From contig DATIBD010000091.1 in NCBI GenBank assembly GCA_035457705.1, positions 100,654 through 164,653 of the forward strand: a DNA stretch of 64,000 nucleotides. The letters run 5' to 3'. Source of the DNA: DASPGQ01 sp035457705. GTDB lineage: Bacteria > Acidobacteriota > Vicinamibacteria > Marinacidobacterales > SMYC01. The position numbers and the translations under genes were made by a program. Below the pieces are notes generated by a model, which ran no database searches, was not told where the DNA came from, and saw only the letters and a program-made list of their open reading frames with translations. This document shows positions 8,356 through 16,339 of this stretch, piece after piece. Every line of letters begins with the position of its first letter. Within the stretch, counting starts at the first letter, position 1.

Positions 8356-10506
8356 CTAAGGAGAGGCGCCCGAGTCGTTTCCCAGCTGTTTCGCCAGGTA
8401 GGTGAACTCGACCGCCCGGGCCCGCGCACGCAGTCTCCAGTCGCCCGGGTGCGGCCCACCGGCAAGCTCCCAATAGTGGCCGCCCTGCTCGTCCTCGAAG
8501 TAGTACGCTGCATGGCCGAGTGCTTCGAGCTTCGCCTCGAATCGGCGAGCATGGCCGGGTAGCACGCGATCGTCCCACGTGGAGGTGATGATGAGCGGAG
8601 CGGGGTAGCTCTCGTCGCGGCGCAGCTGCTGGTAAGGGGAGTAGCCCGCGAGGAAGTCCCGCATCTCGGGATCGTCGGGGCGGCCGTACTCCGCGGTCCA
8701 GCTCGCCCCGGGGGGCAGAAGCGGGAATCGCAGCATGTCGATGAGCGGACCACCCACGACGACAGCCCCGAGCTTTTCCGGGATCTGCTCCATCACGACT
8801 GCGACCATGAGGCCGCCATTGCTCCGTCCCATGATGCCGGTGTGAGCGGGCGAGCTGTGGCCACGCCGGTGGAGATCGTCGATCACGGCATTCATGTCGT
8901 CATAAGGTTGCTGGCGGTTCTTTAACATCGCGCCCTGATGCCACGCCGGGCCGCGCTCTCCGCCGCCGCGAAGGTAGGCGTGGACGTAGACGCCGCCGCG
9001 CTCGAGCCAGAGCTTGCCGAACAGCGGCTCGTAACGGGGAGTGAGGGGAACGTCGTAGCCGCCGTAGCCATAAATGAGCGTGGGATGACTTCCGTCGAGC
9101 TCGACTCCCTGGCGCGAGATGACGGTGTAGTGAATGGGGGTTCCGTCGCGGCTCGTCGTCTCCAGGATAGTGGCTTCGAGGCCGGTCGCATCAAACTGTG
9201 CGGGACCCTCGGCGACGAGCTTGCGCGCGTCCGCGCCAGGTCCGACGAGCCATAGACGGGGAGGCTCGAGCGGACCTTCGGTCGATAGCAACACGGAGCC
9301 CGGCGTGGGGCCCGGGCCGCGCAGCGTCACGAAGGCGGAACCTCCCAAGTCGAGCGGCTGGACGGCGAAGCCGTCGGCCGCGCGGGTCAAGATCAGGACG
9401 CGACTGCGATAACCTTTGAGGAGCCCGAGGTAGATCCCGTCGCCAGACGGAAGGACCTCGCGCACCGCTTCGTCGGGAGAAGGAGTGTAGAGGAGGCGCG
9501 CCTCGCGGATCACCCCGTCCTCGACGAGCGCCTGCCTCGCGATCGCGACGAGGGCGCCCGATGGGAAGGGACCGGTGTCGATACCCTCGGGCGCCCAGTC
9601 CTCGTTGAGGCGGAACAGCAAGGCGTCGTCAAAAGAACCGTAAACGATCATCCGGCTCGGCAACGGAAGGTGCTTACGCTTTCCCTCCGGGCCAACGAGC
9701 CAGTACTCGTTCACGAAGAAATCGTCGGGGCGGACGGCGACGAAGCTGCCGGCGCCGGCGGCGCCTACCAGCATGACCCCAAGGCGCGGCCTCTCCGGCT
9801 CGACCTCGAAAACGAGCTCCGCGTCGGCGACAGGCGTGCCCCGACGCCACCGGCGCAGGCTCCGCGGGTAGCCCGCGTCCGTCAAGCTGTCCGGACCCCA
9901 GTCGGTGGCGACGAGCAACGTGTCGTCGTCCTCCCAAAAAACACGGGACTTGAACTCGGGGAGGGCGAAGCCGCCCTCGACGAACGCACCCCGCTCTACG
10001 TCGAACTCACGCACCTCGCTTGCGTCCATGCTCCGCCTCGACAGTGAGACCAGACAGCGAGAGCTCTCCGGCAAGCGGCAGCTCGTGTCGGCGAGGAACG
10101 AGGGCTTCCCTTCGCTCTCGGAGAGCGTGTCCAGGTCGATGAGCGTCTCCCACTCCGGCTCTCCCGCGAAGTAGGCGTCGATGGGAGACCGACGCCAGAC
10201 CCCGTAAGGATGCTCACGGTCCTGCCAGTAGTTGTAGACGTGATCACCCATCCGCGACGCGAAGGGAATGCGTCTCGGATCCGTGAGGATCGCGGCCGCT
10301 TCGGCCTCGTAGCGCGCGAAACGCGGGTCGGCGCCGAGCTCCGACAGAGTCCGGTCGTTCTGATCCGCCACCCAGGTGAGCGCGCGCTCGCCCGCGCTCT
10401 CTTCGAGCCAGAGCGCTTCGTCGGGAGCATGCTCGGTGCAGGCGAGCCATATCGTAAGGGCCGGCGCGACAAGAAAGGCAACCGTTCGGTAACTCATGCG
10501 AGGCAT
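8356..10506 (-). CDS. S9 prolyl oligopeptidase family serine peptidase, probable lipoprotein
   Basis: 716 residues, typical for the family. The N-terminus has a hydrophobic segment ending in TIWLAC, a lipobox-like site, so it is probably exported and anchored. The first 400 residues form the beta-propeller region. The C-terminal alpha/beta hydrolase domain has GIMGRSNGG with nucleophile Ser562, the acid in STWDDRVLPG (Asp645/646) and His677 in QGGHYW. The family cleaves short peptides after proline or, in some branches, after basic residues. Transcription would run into the amidohydrolase gene 68 bases downstream. The start could also be the second Met, four codons in. Confidence 0.9.
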   Translation of the reverse strand: MPRMSYRTVAFLVAPALTIWLACTEHAPDEALWLEESAGERALTWVADQNDRTLSELGADPRFARYEAEAAAILTDPRRIPFASRMGDHVYNYWQDREHPYGVWRRSPIDAYFAGEPEWETLIDLDTLSESEGKPSFLADTSCRLPESSRCLVSLSRRSMDASEVREFDVERGAFVEGGFALPEFKSRVFWEDDDTLLVATDWGPDSLTDAGYPRSLRRWRRGTPVADAELVFEVEPERPRLGVMLVGAAGAGSFVAVRPDDFFVNEYWLVGPEGKRKHLPLPSRMIVYGSFDDALLFRLNEDWAPEGIDTGPFPSGALVAIARQALVEDGVIREARLLYTPSPDEAVREVLPSGDGIYLGLLKGYRSRVLILTRAADGFAVQPLDLGGSAFVTLRGPGPTPGSVLLSTEGPLEPPRLWLVGPGADARKLVAEGPAQFDATGLEATILETTSRDGTPIHYTVISRQGVELDGSHPTLIYGYGGYDVPLTPRYEPLFGKLWLERGGVYVHAYLRGGGERGPAWHQGAMLKNRQQPYDDMNAVIDDLHRRGHSSPAHTGIMGRSNGGLMVAVVMEQIPEKLGAVVVGGPLIDMLRFPLLPPGASWTAEYGRPDDPEMRDFLAGYSPYQQLRRDESYPAPLIITSTWDDRVLPGHARRFEAKLEALGHAAYYFEDEQGGHYWELAGGPHPGDWRLRARARAVEFTYLAKQLGNDSGASP

Positions 10507-10674
10507 TCTACGCCAGCAACGGGCGGACCGAGCCCTGGCGCACGCCTGTGATCGAATCGACTGGCGGCTCGTCGGCGGCGAGAACTATGATGCACGAGCC
10601 TCCGACGAAATCGGTGGGGGCGAAGACGTCGATCCGGTCTCAACGACCGGAAATCGATTCTACAGGGGGTAAAT

Positions 10675-11217
10675 ATGCGAGGTTGGATTGGTTCTATTTG
10701 CGCGGTCGGAGCGCTACTGTTCGGTAGTGTGGTCGCAACGACATTGGGACAATCCGTCAAAACCGGCGGTGGCAAAGGCGAGCTGGCACTCAATGGAACC
10801 ATCTGGGTCGGCAAGGAGCCGCATAATCGGGTAACAGTCCGTACCGACGGTACCATCGAGATCAAGGAAGGGAAGGACATCTATGTGCGCTTCATCGAGC
10901 AGGTCGACGAGATCTTCGTCATCGAGGTCCGCTGGTGGAACTTGTCCGCCGGAATCAACGTTCTCGAGCACGGCGTTTTGACGAGAATATCCCCGAATAT
11001 TTACCGCTACATCGAAGCGGATCACCTCGAGCTTGGAATGCCCAACGATGACTTCCCCGGCATCATCGGCAGAGGAACCTTCGAGCTGCAGGGGAGGAAC
11101 CGTGCCAAGATGATCCAAGTGGGTCATCTGATCGATGGAAGCGCCTCGGGATTCACCACCATTCTCGAAAGAGCCAACGAGCTCCCGAAGGTGCCGATCG
11201 ACCAGACCTATCCTTGA
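10675..11217 (+). CDS. Secreted hypothetical protein
   Basis: 180 residues with a signal peptide (MRGWIGSICAVGALLFGSVV, cut after ATTLGQ). The ATG is preceded by AGGGGGTAAAT, a good ribosome site. The mature part is rich in beta-strand patterns (FIEQVDEIFVIEVRWW, NRAKMIQVGHLIDG) and has no Cys, which would fit a small beta-barrel or sandwich. I do not recognise the family. Codon use fits its neighbours. It faces a convergent secreted protein gene across a 240-base gap with no feature I can support. Confidence 0.62.
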   Translation: MRGWIGSICAVGALLFGSVVATTLGQSVKTGGGKGELALNGTIWVGKEPHNRVTVRTDGTIEIKEGKDIYVRFIEQVDEIFVIEVRWWNLSAGINVLEHGVLTRISPNIYRYIEADHLELGMPNDDFPGIIGRGTFELQGRNRAKMIQVGHLIDGSASGFTTILERANELPKVPIDQTYP

Positions 11218-11457
11218 TGGACTGAATGGCCAAGCGGTTCAGACTCGAGGGAAACGAGTACGTATCGTCCGAGTCGAGCGTTGCCTTCCCGGCCCGGACG
11301 GCGCGAGCCATTTCGGCATTTTCTCGAGCAGAGCCGAGCGTCGACACGCTTGAACCTGCTTCGTTCTCTACGAGACTGGGTTGCAAAGCATCGTCAGGAC
11401 TGAGCTCCCGCAAGCGCACGAAGTTTGAAGCCGCGGATCGATAGGGACTTCCGCTTT

Positions 11458-11985
11458 CTACTTCCGGCGCGCCAGCTCGGCCTGGGCGATCCATTTGACG
11501 ACTCCACCTTCGTGGGAGCTCCACTCCCCGCGAACGTGGTCGGGATCCACGATGCGAAGGTGTGCCGAGTGCATGTGGGAATCGGCCTCGGTCATGTTGG
11601 TGCCGCCGAGGCAGCCAAAGGCAAGATCGGAGGGGTCAGAGGACGGAAGACGCTTCATCCTCGGCTGGTTTCCAGAGGTGCAATAGTGGACGAGCACGAG
11701 ATCCTCCCCGTCCAGGTGGTACGCGGTAACCATTTCCCCGGGCGTGCCCGGCATCATCGTCTCCAAGACGACGCTCCCTCCCGACGTGACCCGGTAAGAG
11801 ACCTCGAACTCCACCTCTCCTTTTTGTCCATCCTCGTCCCAAACCGCAGGGCCGACCCAATGCCCTTCGAGTGATTTGAGGCGTTCGAACGCGGGATTCT
11901 TCGGCTCCTCACCCGCGTGCACGACCACTGTTGCGAACGCGATTGCCGTGGCAGCCAGACAACCCAGACAATGACGAGCTTTCAT
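11458..11985 (-). CDS. Secreted DUF1579-like (lipocalin-like) protein
   Basis: 175 residues. The signal peptide ends at VVVHAGEEP. The mature part contains LKSLEGHWVGPAVW, then YHLDGEDLVLVHYCTSGNQPRM, and ends in HVRGEWSSHEGG. This order of motifs is that of a family of small calycin-like beta-barrel proteins common in Acidobacteria and Proteobacteria (DUF1579-related). Function unknown; a periplasmic binding role is inferred from the fold only. It stands alone. Confidence 0.68.
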   Translation of the reverse strand: MKARHCLGCLAATAIAFATVVVHAGEEPKNPAFERLKSLEGHWVGPAVWDEDGQKGEVEFEVSYRVTSGGSVVLETMMPGTPGEMVTAYHLDGEDLVLVHYCTSGNQPRMKRLPSSDPSDLAFGCLGGTNMTEADSHMHSAHLRIVDPDHVRGEWSSHEGGVVKWIAQAELARRK

Positions 11986-12081
11986 GCTCTTCGACCTCCA
12001 CGAGCAATCATGTCACCGGGCGGGAAAACTCGCGCGAGAATTTTTCTTTCAACCGGCTGGCGCAGTCTTTGACGAGATCCA

Positions 12082-12742
12082 TCATGGCCGCCCCTGCGTT
12101 CGGGCTCGTGGCTCACGCCACCGAGGCGCGTTCACCTCGAAGCGGACCAACACGATCTCGAGATAGGCGAAATCGTCTCCCGGCGGGTGCCAACGCGCTT
12201 CACCGCGCGTGAAGACACGCAGCGGCCCGAAGCTGCGGTACTCGCCGACCGGCGTGGACCATCGGCAAGGGGTGAATTGCTTGCCATCCGCCGAAGCCGC
12301 GAGACGTCGTCGGAGACGAAGTTTACGAGCTCCCCTTCTCGTGGAACGACAGTACGGCGCTGATCGGTGTTGGAGCCGATGGTGCAGTACGCCCGTGCCG
12401 ACCGCTCATCGATCGGAATCCAGCGAATGGCGGGATCGACGAGCTCCGCCGGCGCCAGGAGGCAAATGTCGTTGAACAGCGTCCGCCCAAGACGCGACCA
12501 TCACGATCTGCGACAAGGCCACGGCACCGAGAGACGGCCCACCAGGCGTGCCAAGCCGACGCGAAGAGCCCGGCGGTAACGAGCATCAACGCGGCCGCGG
12601 CAAGCCAGGGCGATTCCCCAAGGCTTCGAAATGCCCTGAAGGAGCTGAGGAGCATCGTGGAGCCCGAACGCCTTGGCGAACCCGAGAGCAAGGACGAGTC
12701 CTGCACAACGATCAGAGCGAGAAACAACCATCGCGTGAGCAC
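12082..12742 (-). pseudogene. DUF6544-type membrane protein gene broken by about seven frameshifts
   Basis: A GTG at 12742 with GAGGAG upstream opens MLTRWLFLALIVVQ. Reading across all three minus frames then gives, in order: GLVLALGFAKAFGLHDAPQL, KPWG then PWLAAAALMLVTAGLFASAW, GAVALSQIVMVASWADA, LFNDICLLAPAELVDPAIRW, ISAVLSFHEKG, ELVNFVSDDVSRL, ADGKQFTPCRWSTPVGEYRS and VFTRGEARWHPPGDDF, to a TGA at 12082. That is the order of a DUF6544 protein: membrane helices with an FAKAFG motif, then a soluble beta domain. Each join needs a one- or two-base indel, several at runs of G, while the residues stay well conserved. It may be assembly error or a recent pseudogene. It follows the ECF sigma gene on the same strand. 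Confidence 0.7.
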
Positions 12743-12852
12743 AACGATCTCCTCGTGAAATCATGCGCGTCCCGAGGATCTCGTTCAACCGACACCTGTC
12801 AGGCGTGCCGTGGCTCGCGGCAGCGAGTCGGAAGCGATCCCGAGCAGCCGGC

Positions 12853-13827
12853 TCAGGCCTGATGGAGAGGCACCGGAGCGTTGGGCGCTATCTCGCTGGG
12901 AAGACCGAACTTCGGAAAGAGGGTCTCGGTATCGAGGAAGGAATTCCAGGAAGAGATGCGACCGCCGGATAGCTCGAGGACCACGAGGGCCCAGGGTCGA
13001 TGGCCACCGTCCGGATTCGGCCGGTACTGACCGAACGCCGACAGGGCGTTCGCCGCGGTCGAAACGAGCCGTGAGCCGCGGCAGCCGGAGCCTCGTCCCA
13101 GGAGCCAGTCCCGGATGGACGCATGACCCCGGAGCCACAAACGGTACGGCGGCATCGAGAGCGTCGCATCTTCTTGGAGCAACGCGGTAAGCGCATCGAC
13201 GTCATAACGTTCGAAGGCTTCGACGTAGCGGTCGAGGAGTCTCGATTGCTCCTCGGTGAGCGACTCGGGTGATTCCCGCGTCTGTCGGGCCGCGAGAGTC
13301 GCTCGGGCCCGTTGAAGCGCGCTGTTCACGGCCGCGATGGTCGTGTCGAGAATCTCGGCCACTTCCGCGACAGAGCAGCCGACGACCTCCGCGAGGAGGA
13401 GCGCCGCTCGCTGACGAGGCGGGAGGTGTTGCAGCGCCGCCACGAACGCGAGCCGGATGCTCTGTCGCAGGATGGCGAGCTCCAATGGGTCGGCATCCGC
13501 CGGCAGAACCCTGGCATCTGGGATGGGCTCGAGCCAATGCGTGCGCGGCCGTTCCACGAGGGGATCGACAACCGCCCCCACGGGTCCGTCTTCCACCGGG
13601 CGAACCCTTCGCCCCCGGTTGGAGAGCGCGTCGAGGCAAACGTTGGTCGCTATCCGATAGAGCCAGGTCCGAAGCGACGCCCGGCCTTCGAACCCATCGA
13701 GATTGCGCCAGGCTCGCAGCATCGTCTCCTGGGCCGCGTCCTCGGCCTCGACGCCAGAGCCCAGCATCCGGTAGCAGTGCCCCACGAGCCTCGCGCGGTG
13801 TGCTTCGAGGTTGTGGGCGAGTGTCAT
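12853..13827 (-). CDS. ECF RNA polymerase sigma factor with C-terminal SnoaL-like domain (TIGR02960 type)
   Basis: 324 residues from ATG at 13827 (MTLAHNLEAHRARLVG); the longer upstream frame has no sigma-like content. Region 2: GHCYRMLGSGVEAEDAAQET and LRTWLYRIATNVCLDAL. Region 4: LPPRQRAALLLAEVVGCSVA and the recognition helix TTIAAVNSALQRARATL. After residue 200 a SnoaL-like cone domain follows (FERYDVDALTALLQEDATLS), typical of this sigma subgroup, where it modulates activity in place of an anti-sigma factor. No anti-sigma gene is adjacent. It is divergent from an ArsR regulator and followed by the broken DUF6544 gene. Confidence 0.9.
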   Translation of the reverse strand: MTLAHNLEAHRARLVGHCYRMLGSGVEAEDAAQETMLRAWRNLDGFEGRASLRTWLYRIATNVCLDALSNRGRRVRPVEDGPVGAVVDPLVERPRTHWLEPIPDARVLPADADPLELAILRQSIRLAFVAALQHLPPRQRAALLLAEVVGCSVAEVAEILDTTIAAVNSALQRARATLAARQTRESPESLTEEQSRLLDRYVEAFERYDVDALTALLQEDATLSMPPYRLWLRGHASIRDWLLGRGSGCRGSRLVSTAANALSAFGQYRPNPDGGHRPWALVVLELSGGRISSWNSFLDTETLFPKFGLPSEIAPNAPVPLHQA

Positions 13828-13878
13828 GAAACGCAGTCTAGCGCAGCTCGAACTCTGTCCCGTGGGTCCGTCAGAACC

Positions 13879-13918
13879 ATTATATGCCTTGACAGTAATA
13901 TAAATGTGGGAGTATATA
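13879..13918 (+). promoter_or_regulatory. Strong promoter of the arsR-like gene with overlapping AT-rich dyad
   Basis: TTGACA at 13889-13894 and TATATA at 13913-13918 are 18 bases apart. ATTATAT (13879-13885) and ATATAA (13898-13903) form an imperfect inverted repeat that straddles the -35 box, as expected for an autoregulatory ArsR operator. The ATG at 13925 is only 6 bases after the -10, so the transcript is probably leaderless. Confidence 0.68.
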
Positions 13919-13924
13919 CCGTAC

Positions 13925-14260
13925 ATGGAATCCTTGTTCGAGGTGCTCGCCGAGCGCAACCGGCGAGAGATTCTGCGGCTGCTCGTCGAGCGCGAACGGT
14001 CCGTGGGCGACCTGGAGCGACAGCTCAACCGACCGCAACCCACCATTTCGAAGCACCTCCGCGTGCTTCGGGAGGCGGGGCTCGTCGATTCGAGGGTCGA
14101 GGCGCAAAAGCGCGTCTATCGGGTCCGTCTGGAGCCCCTTCTAGAGCTCGAAGAGTGGCTGAAGCCGTTTCGACGCCTTTGGACGGAGCGACTGGACGCG
14201 CTCGAGAGCCATCTCGACCGAATGCCGGACATGCCCAAAAAGAAAGGACGCAAGCGATGA
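13925..14260 (+). CDS. ArsR-family winged-helix transcriptional regulator
   Basis: 111 residues from ATG at 13925 (MESLFEVLAERNRREILRLL). An in-frame ATG at 13904 lies inside the promoter and is rejected. The winged helix spans residues 5-80: VGDLERQLNRPQPTISKHLR is the helix-turn-helix and SRVEAQKRVYRVR is the wing. No Cys cluster for metal binding is visible, so it belongs to the non-metal branch that usually pairs with AHSA1/SRPBCC proteins. The downstream gene is exactly such a partner, overlapping by ATGA. Likely autorepressor. Confidence 0.9.
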   Translation: MESLFEVLAERNRREILRLLVERERSVGDLERQLNRPQPTISKHLRVLREAGLVDSRVEAQKRVYRVRLEPLLELEEWLKPFRRLWTERLDALESHLDRMPDMPKKKGRKR

Positions 14261-14829
14261 AGAGACCCGAAACGACGAAGAACGACTACCAGCCGGGCGC
14301 GGCGGCTGACGCCAACATTCGAAAAGACGGAAGCCTCTGGACACTCGTTTTCGTGAGACCGCTGAGACATCCGCCGGGCAAGGTTTGGCGAGCGCTGACC
14401 GATCCGGAAAACCTGCGGGAGTGGGCCCCTTTCGACGCCAATCGCAACCTCGGCTCGACCGGAGCGGCAATGCTGACGCTCGTTGGAGGCACGACGCCAG
14501 AGGTGTCCGAATGCGAGGTTCGGCGGGCCGAAGCCCCTCGCCTTCTCGAATACACCTGGGGAGAATCCGTACTCCGCTGGGAGCTCGAGCCGATCGAGTC
14601 GGGAACCCGCCTCACGCTGCGCCAGACTCTCGGCGATCCCACGTGGCTCCCCAAGGTCGCGGCCGGGTGGCACATTTGCCTCGACGTCGCGGAACGGGCA
14701 CTCGATGGACATCCGGTCGGCCGAATCCTCGCCGGCGAGGCCAAACGCTTCGGTTGGGAACGGCTGAATGCGGAGTATGCGCAGCGCTTCGGCGTCGAGA
14801 ACACCGGCTGGCCCGAGGACATCGGTTGA
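14257..14829 (+). CDS. SRPBCC / AHSA1-like ligand-binding domain protein
   Basis: 190 residues. The ATG at 14257 overlaps the arsR-like TGA (ATGA), indicating translational coupling. The helix-grip fold signature is seen in VRPLRHPPGKVWRALTDPEN (residues 31-50), EYTWGESVLRWELEPIESGT and the long C-terminal helix with GWHICLDVAERALDG. Members bind hydrophobic ligands or act as Aha1-like co-chaperones. ArsR-SRPBCC pairs are common and their ligand is usually unknown. No signal peptide. Confidence 0.85.
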   Translation: MKRPETTKNDYQPGAAADANIRKDGSLWTLVFVRPLRHPPGKVWRALTDPENLREWAPFDANRNLGSTGAAMLTLVGGTTPEVSECEVRRAEAPRLLEYTWGESVLRWELEPIESGTRLTLRQTLGDPTWLPKVAAGWHICLDVAERALDGHPVGRILAGEAKRFGWERLNAEYAQRFGVENTGWPEDIG

Positions 14830-15239
14830 TCACGAGCGTGAGGAGTGAAGCTTGAGTCGGCGTGATTTCGTTGCACGGGATGGCGGCCCGGTTCGATCGC
14901 GGAGTCGCAGTAGCGCACGTGGCGGACGAAGCCCGGGCAACACGCCATTTTCTCTGAGACCCATTTCCACGACAGTGTCACCAAACAGCGGTGACGACGC
15001 CGTCACACAAGGATGCGCTTCGACCTCAACCCGACTGGCGTGACAGATCTCTTCGTGCTATCTTGCTTGTAGCCTCGCAATCCGATCTGCGCGGGGCTTT
15101 CGCGGCAATCCTTTTCGGTTTTCCCAAACAAACGATTTCTTGTCCGCCTAGATCGGCCCGCGTCATGCGCCGGAGTAGGCCGATGCTGGAGCTATCGCCG
15201 ACCGAGCGGCCGACCAAAGGTCGCTTGAGCCTCGAGGCA
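14830..15239 (+). other. Intergenic stretch without a supportable gene
   Basis: About 410 bases after the SRPBCC gene. Open frames here on both strands are short and have neither a ribosome site nor recognisable content. The right edge touches the radical SAM gene relic. I see no RNA motif or strong hairpin. Confidence 0.5.
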
Positions 15240-15395
15240 GCGCTTATCAGCAATCGGCGCTCCGCTCCGGCGCACCAGTGTTGCCGTTACGCAAGCGGAG
15301 CCATCAGCTACACGGGCCCGAGGCTTGGTGCGGAAAAGCCGGGCAGCGGGCTTTGCGATCCATCGAGCGAGGGACGCCGCTCGAGTCAGGAGGAC
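15240..15395 (-). pseudogene. Relic of the 3' end of a radical SAM gene (second copy of the end of the gene at 29002-30555)
   Basis: Minus-strand translation gives LARWIAKPAARLFRTKP, matching LARWIAKPAARLFRAKP at the C-terminus of the intact radical SAM protein. At DNA level 15320-15383 aligns without gaps to 29076-29139 with few mismatches. The stop region (TCAGCAATCG at 15247 and at 29002) is conserved at almost the same spacing, 73 versus 74 bases. The relic has lost the frame before the old stop and has no 5' part; homology ends near 15395 at an AT-rich boundary. It is a leftover of duplication or deletion rather than a gene. Confidence 0.75.
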
Positions 15396-15451
15396 GCTCG
15401 TACTCCAATTAAACAAATCTATTTAACTTGTCGCATCATCAGCATCAAAAA

Positions 15452-15506
15452 TTGACAGATAGTAGTAAATTGAGTAATATGATTTCATGTGAGTCACTTC
15501 ACTCAC
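15452..15506 (+). promoter_or_regulatory. Near-consensus sigma-70 promoter with palindrome at the start site
   Basis: TTGACA at 15452-15457 and TAATAT at 15475-15480 are 17 bases apart, in an AT-rich patch. The expected start is near 15487. A perfect inverted repeat GTGAGT-CACTTC-ACTCAC at 15489-15506 covers +1 to about +20, a typical repressor position. It would drive the monooxygenase-like gene and the 49-residue gene downstream, with a leader of about 100 nt. Confidence 0.75.
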
Positions 15507-15585
15507 GTCTCCGGATGAATCTGAGCTAAGTCAACTTGTCCGGCAGAGCGACCCAACCTTAGCGAGACCGAAAGGCCCTCAAAGA

Positions 15586-15897
15586 ATGTTTGCCCGAACG
15601 CTCCGCATGCAACTGAAGCCGGAGGCCGCAACCGAGTTCACCAATCTGGTCGAGAAGGAAGTGATTCCGCTGTTGCGGAAACAGCATGGCTTCCAGGACG
15701 AGATCACATTCGTTGGCCCCGGCGGGGTGGAAGCCATCCGAATCACCTTATGGGAAAAGAAGGAGAACGCCGACGCGTATCAGCGCAGCGTCCACCCGGA
15801 AGTGCTGAAAGCTCTTGCGCACGTTCTGGATGGGACCCCACGGATCCAAAGCTTCAAGGTTTCAAACTCGACATTCCACAAGATCGCCGCCCGTTAG
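15586..15897 (+). CDS. Antibiotic biosynthesis monooxygenase (ABM)-like small protein
   Basis: 103 residues, the normal size of a single dimeric alpha/beta barrel domain of the ABM / YgiN type. Visible pattern: MFARTLRMQLKPEAATEF (first strand and helix), GFQDEITFVGPGG, then ITLWEKKENADAYQRSVHPE. Related proteins include quinol monooxygenases and haem-degrading enzymes, but many have no known activity, and no haem ligand can be assigned here. It lies under a strong promoter with an operator-like palindrome and is followed 69 bases later by a 49-residue gene. Confidence 0.75.
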   Translation: MFARTLRMQLKPEAATEFTNLVEKEVIPLLRKQHGFQDEITFVGPGGVEAIRITLWEKKENADAYQRSVHPEVLKALAHVLDGTPRIQSFKVSNSTFHKIAAR

Positions 15898-15966
15898 ATC
15901 GTGTTCCGAAGCCGGTTCTCCCATTGATCCGGCTTTAAGCGAAAAGCAGAAAGGACAGGGAAACGT

Positions 15967-16116
15967 ATGCACATCAAAAGCAATATTGCGCGGAGAAGAC
16001 TGTGGGGATGGGTCGAGCGTCGTCGGTACTTCCGGCGCTTTTTCGAGCAGGTGCGCGAGAAGGTGCTAACGGGCGCGAAGATTGAGGCCGTCACGCCGGT
16101 CAGCGAGAAAGACTGA
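15967..16116 (+). CDS. Small basic protein, 49 residues
   Basis: ATG at 15967, TGA at 16114-16116, with the ribosome site AAAGGACAGGGA ten bases upstream. The product starts MHIKSNIARRRLWGWVERRR and continues YFRRFFEQVREKVLTGAK. It is strongly basic with aromatic residues spaced for an amphipathic helix. I do not recognise it. It sits between the ABM gene and a hairpin terminator, so it is probably the second gene of that transcript. The ribosome site and codon use support a real gene; function unknown (membrane-associated or nucleic acid binding are both possible). Confidence 0.5.
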   Translation: MHIKSNIARRRLWGWVERRRYFRRFFEQVREKVLTGAKIEAVTPVSEKD

Positions 16117-16150
16117 CGCTCCGACTCTCGCCTCATCCGACACGCCAGCA

Positions 16151-16168
16151 GGGGCCCGCTGAGGCCCC
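16151..16168 (+). terminator. Possible rho-independent terminator
   Basis: GGGGCC (16151-16156) pairs with GGCCCC (16163-16168) across a 6-base loop, followed by CGCTTTCGTC. The T run is short, so termination would be modest. It lies 35 bases after the 49-residue gene. Confidence 0.45.
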
Positions 16169-16339
16169 CGCTTTCGTCAGCCGAACGAGACGCCCCTGTT
16201 GGATCCACGATCTCTGTAATCAGACATTCGGACCCGACGCGAGAACTGCGTCGGGTCATCGCGTGAGGCGAACAGGCAGCGTCCACTTTCGGGCGCCGAG
16301 GGCGCTCTCGACCCAGCAGCTTCAGAGACAAGCGGCCGC

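Noticed and set aside
11226..11444. 72-codon plus-strand frame between two secreted-protein genes
   Set aside because: No ribosome site, no structure-like pattern and a Ser/Ala/Arg composition typical of chance frames.
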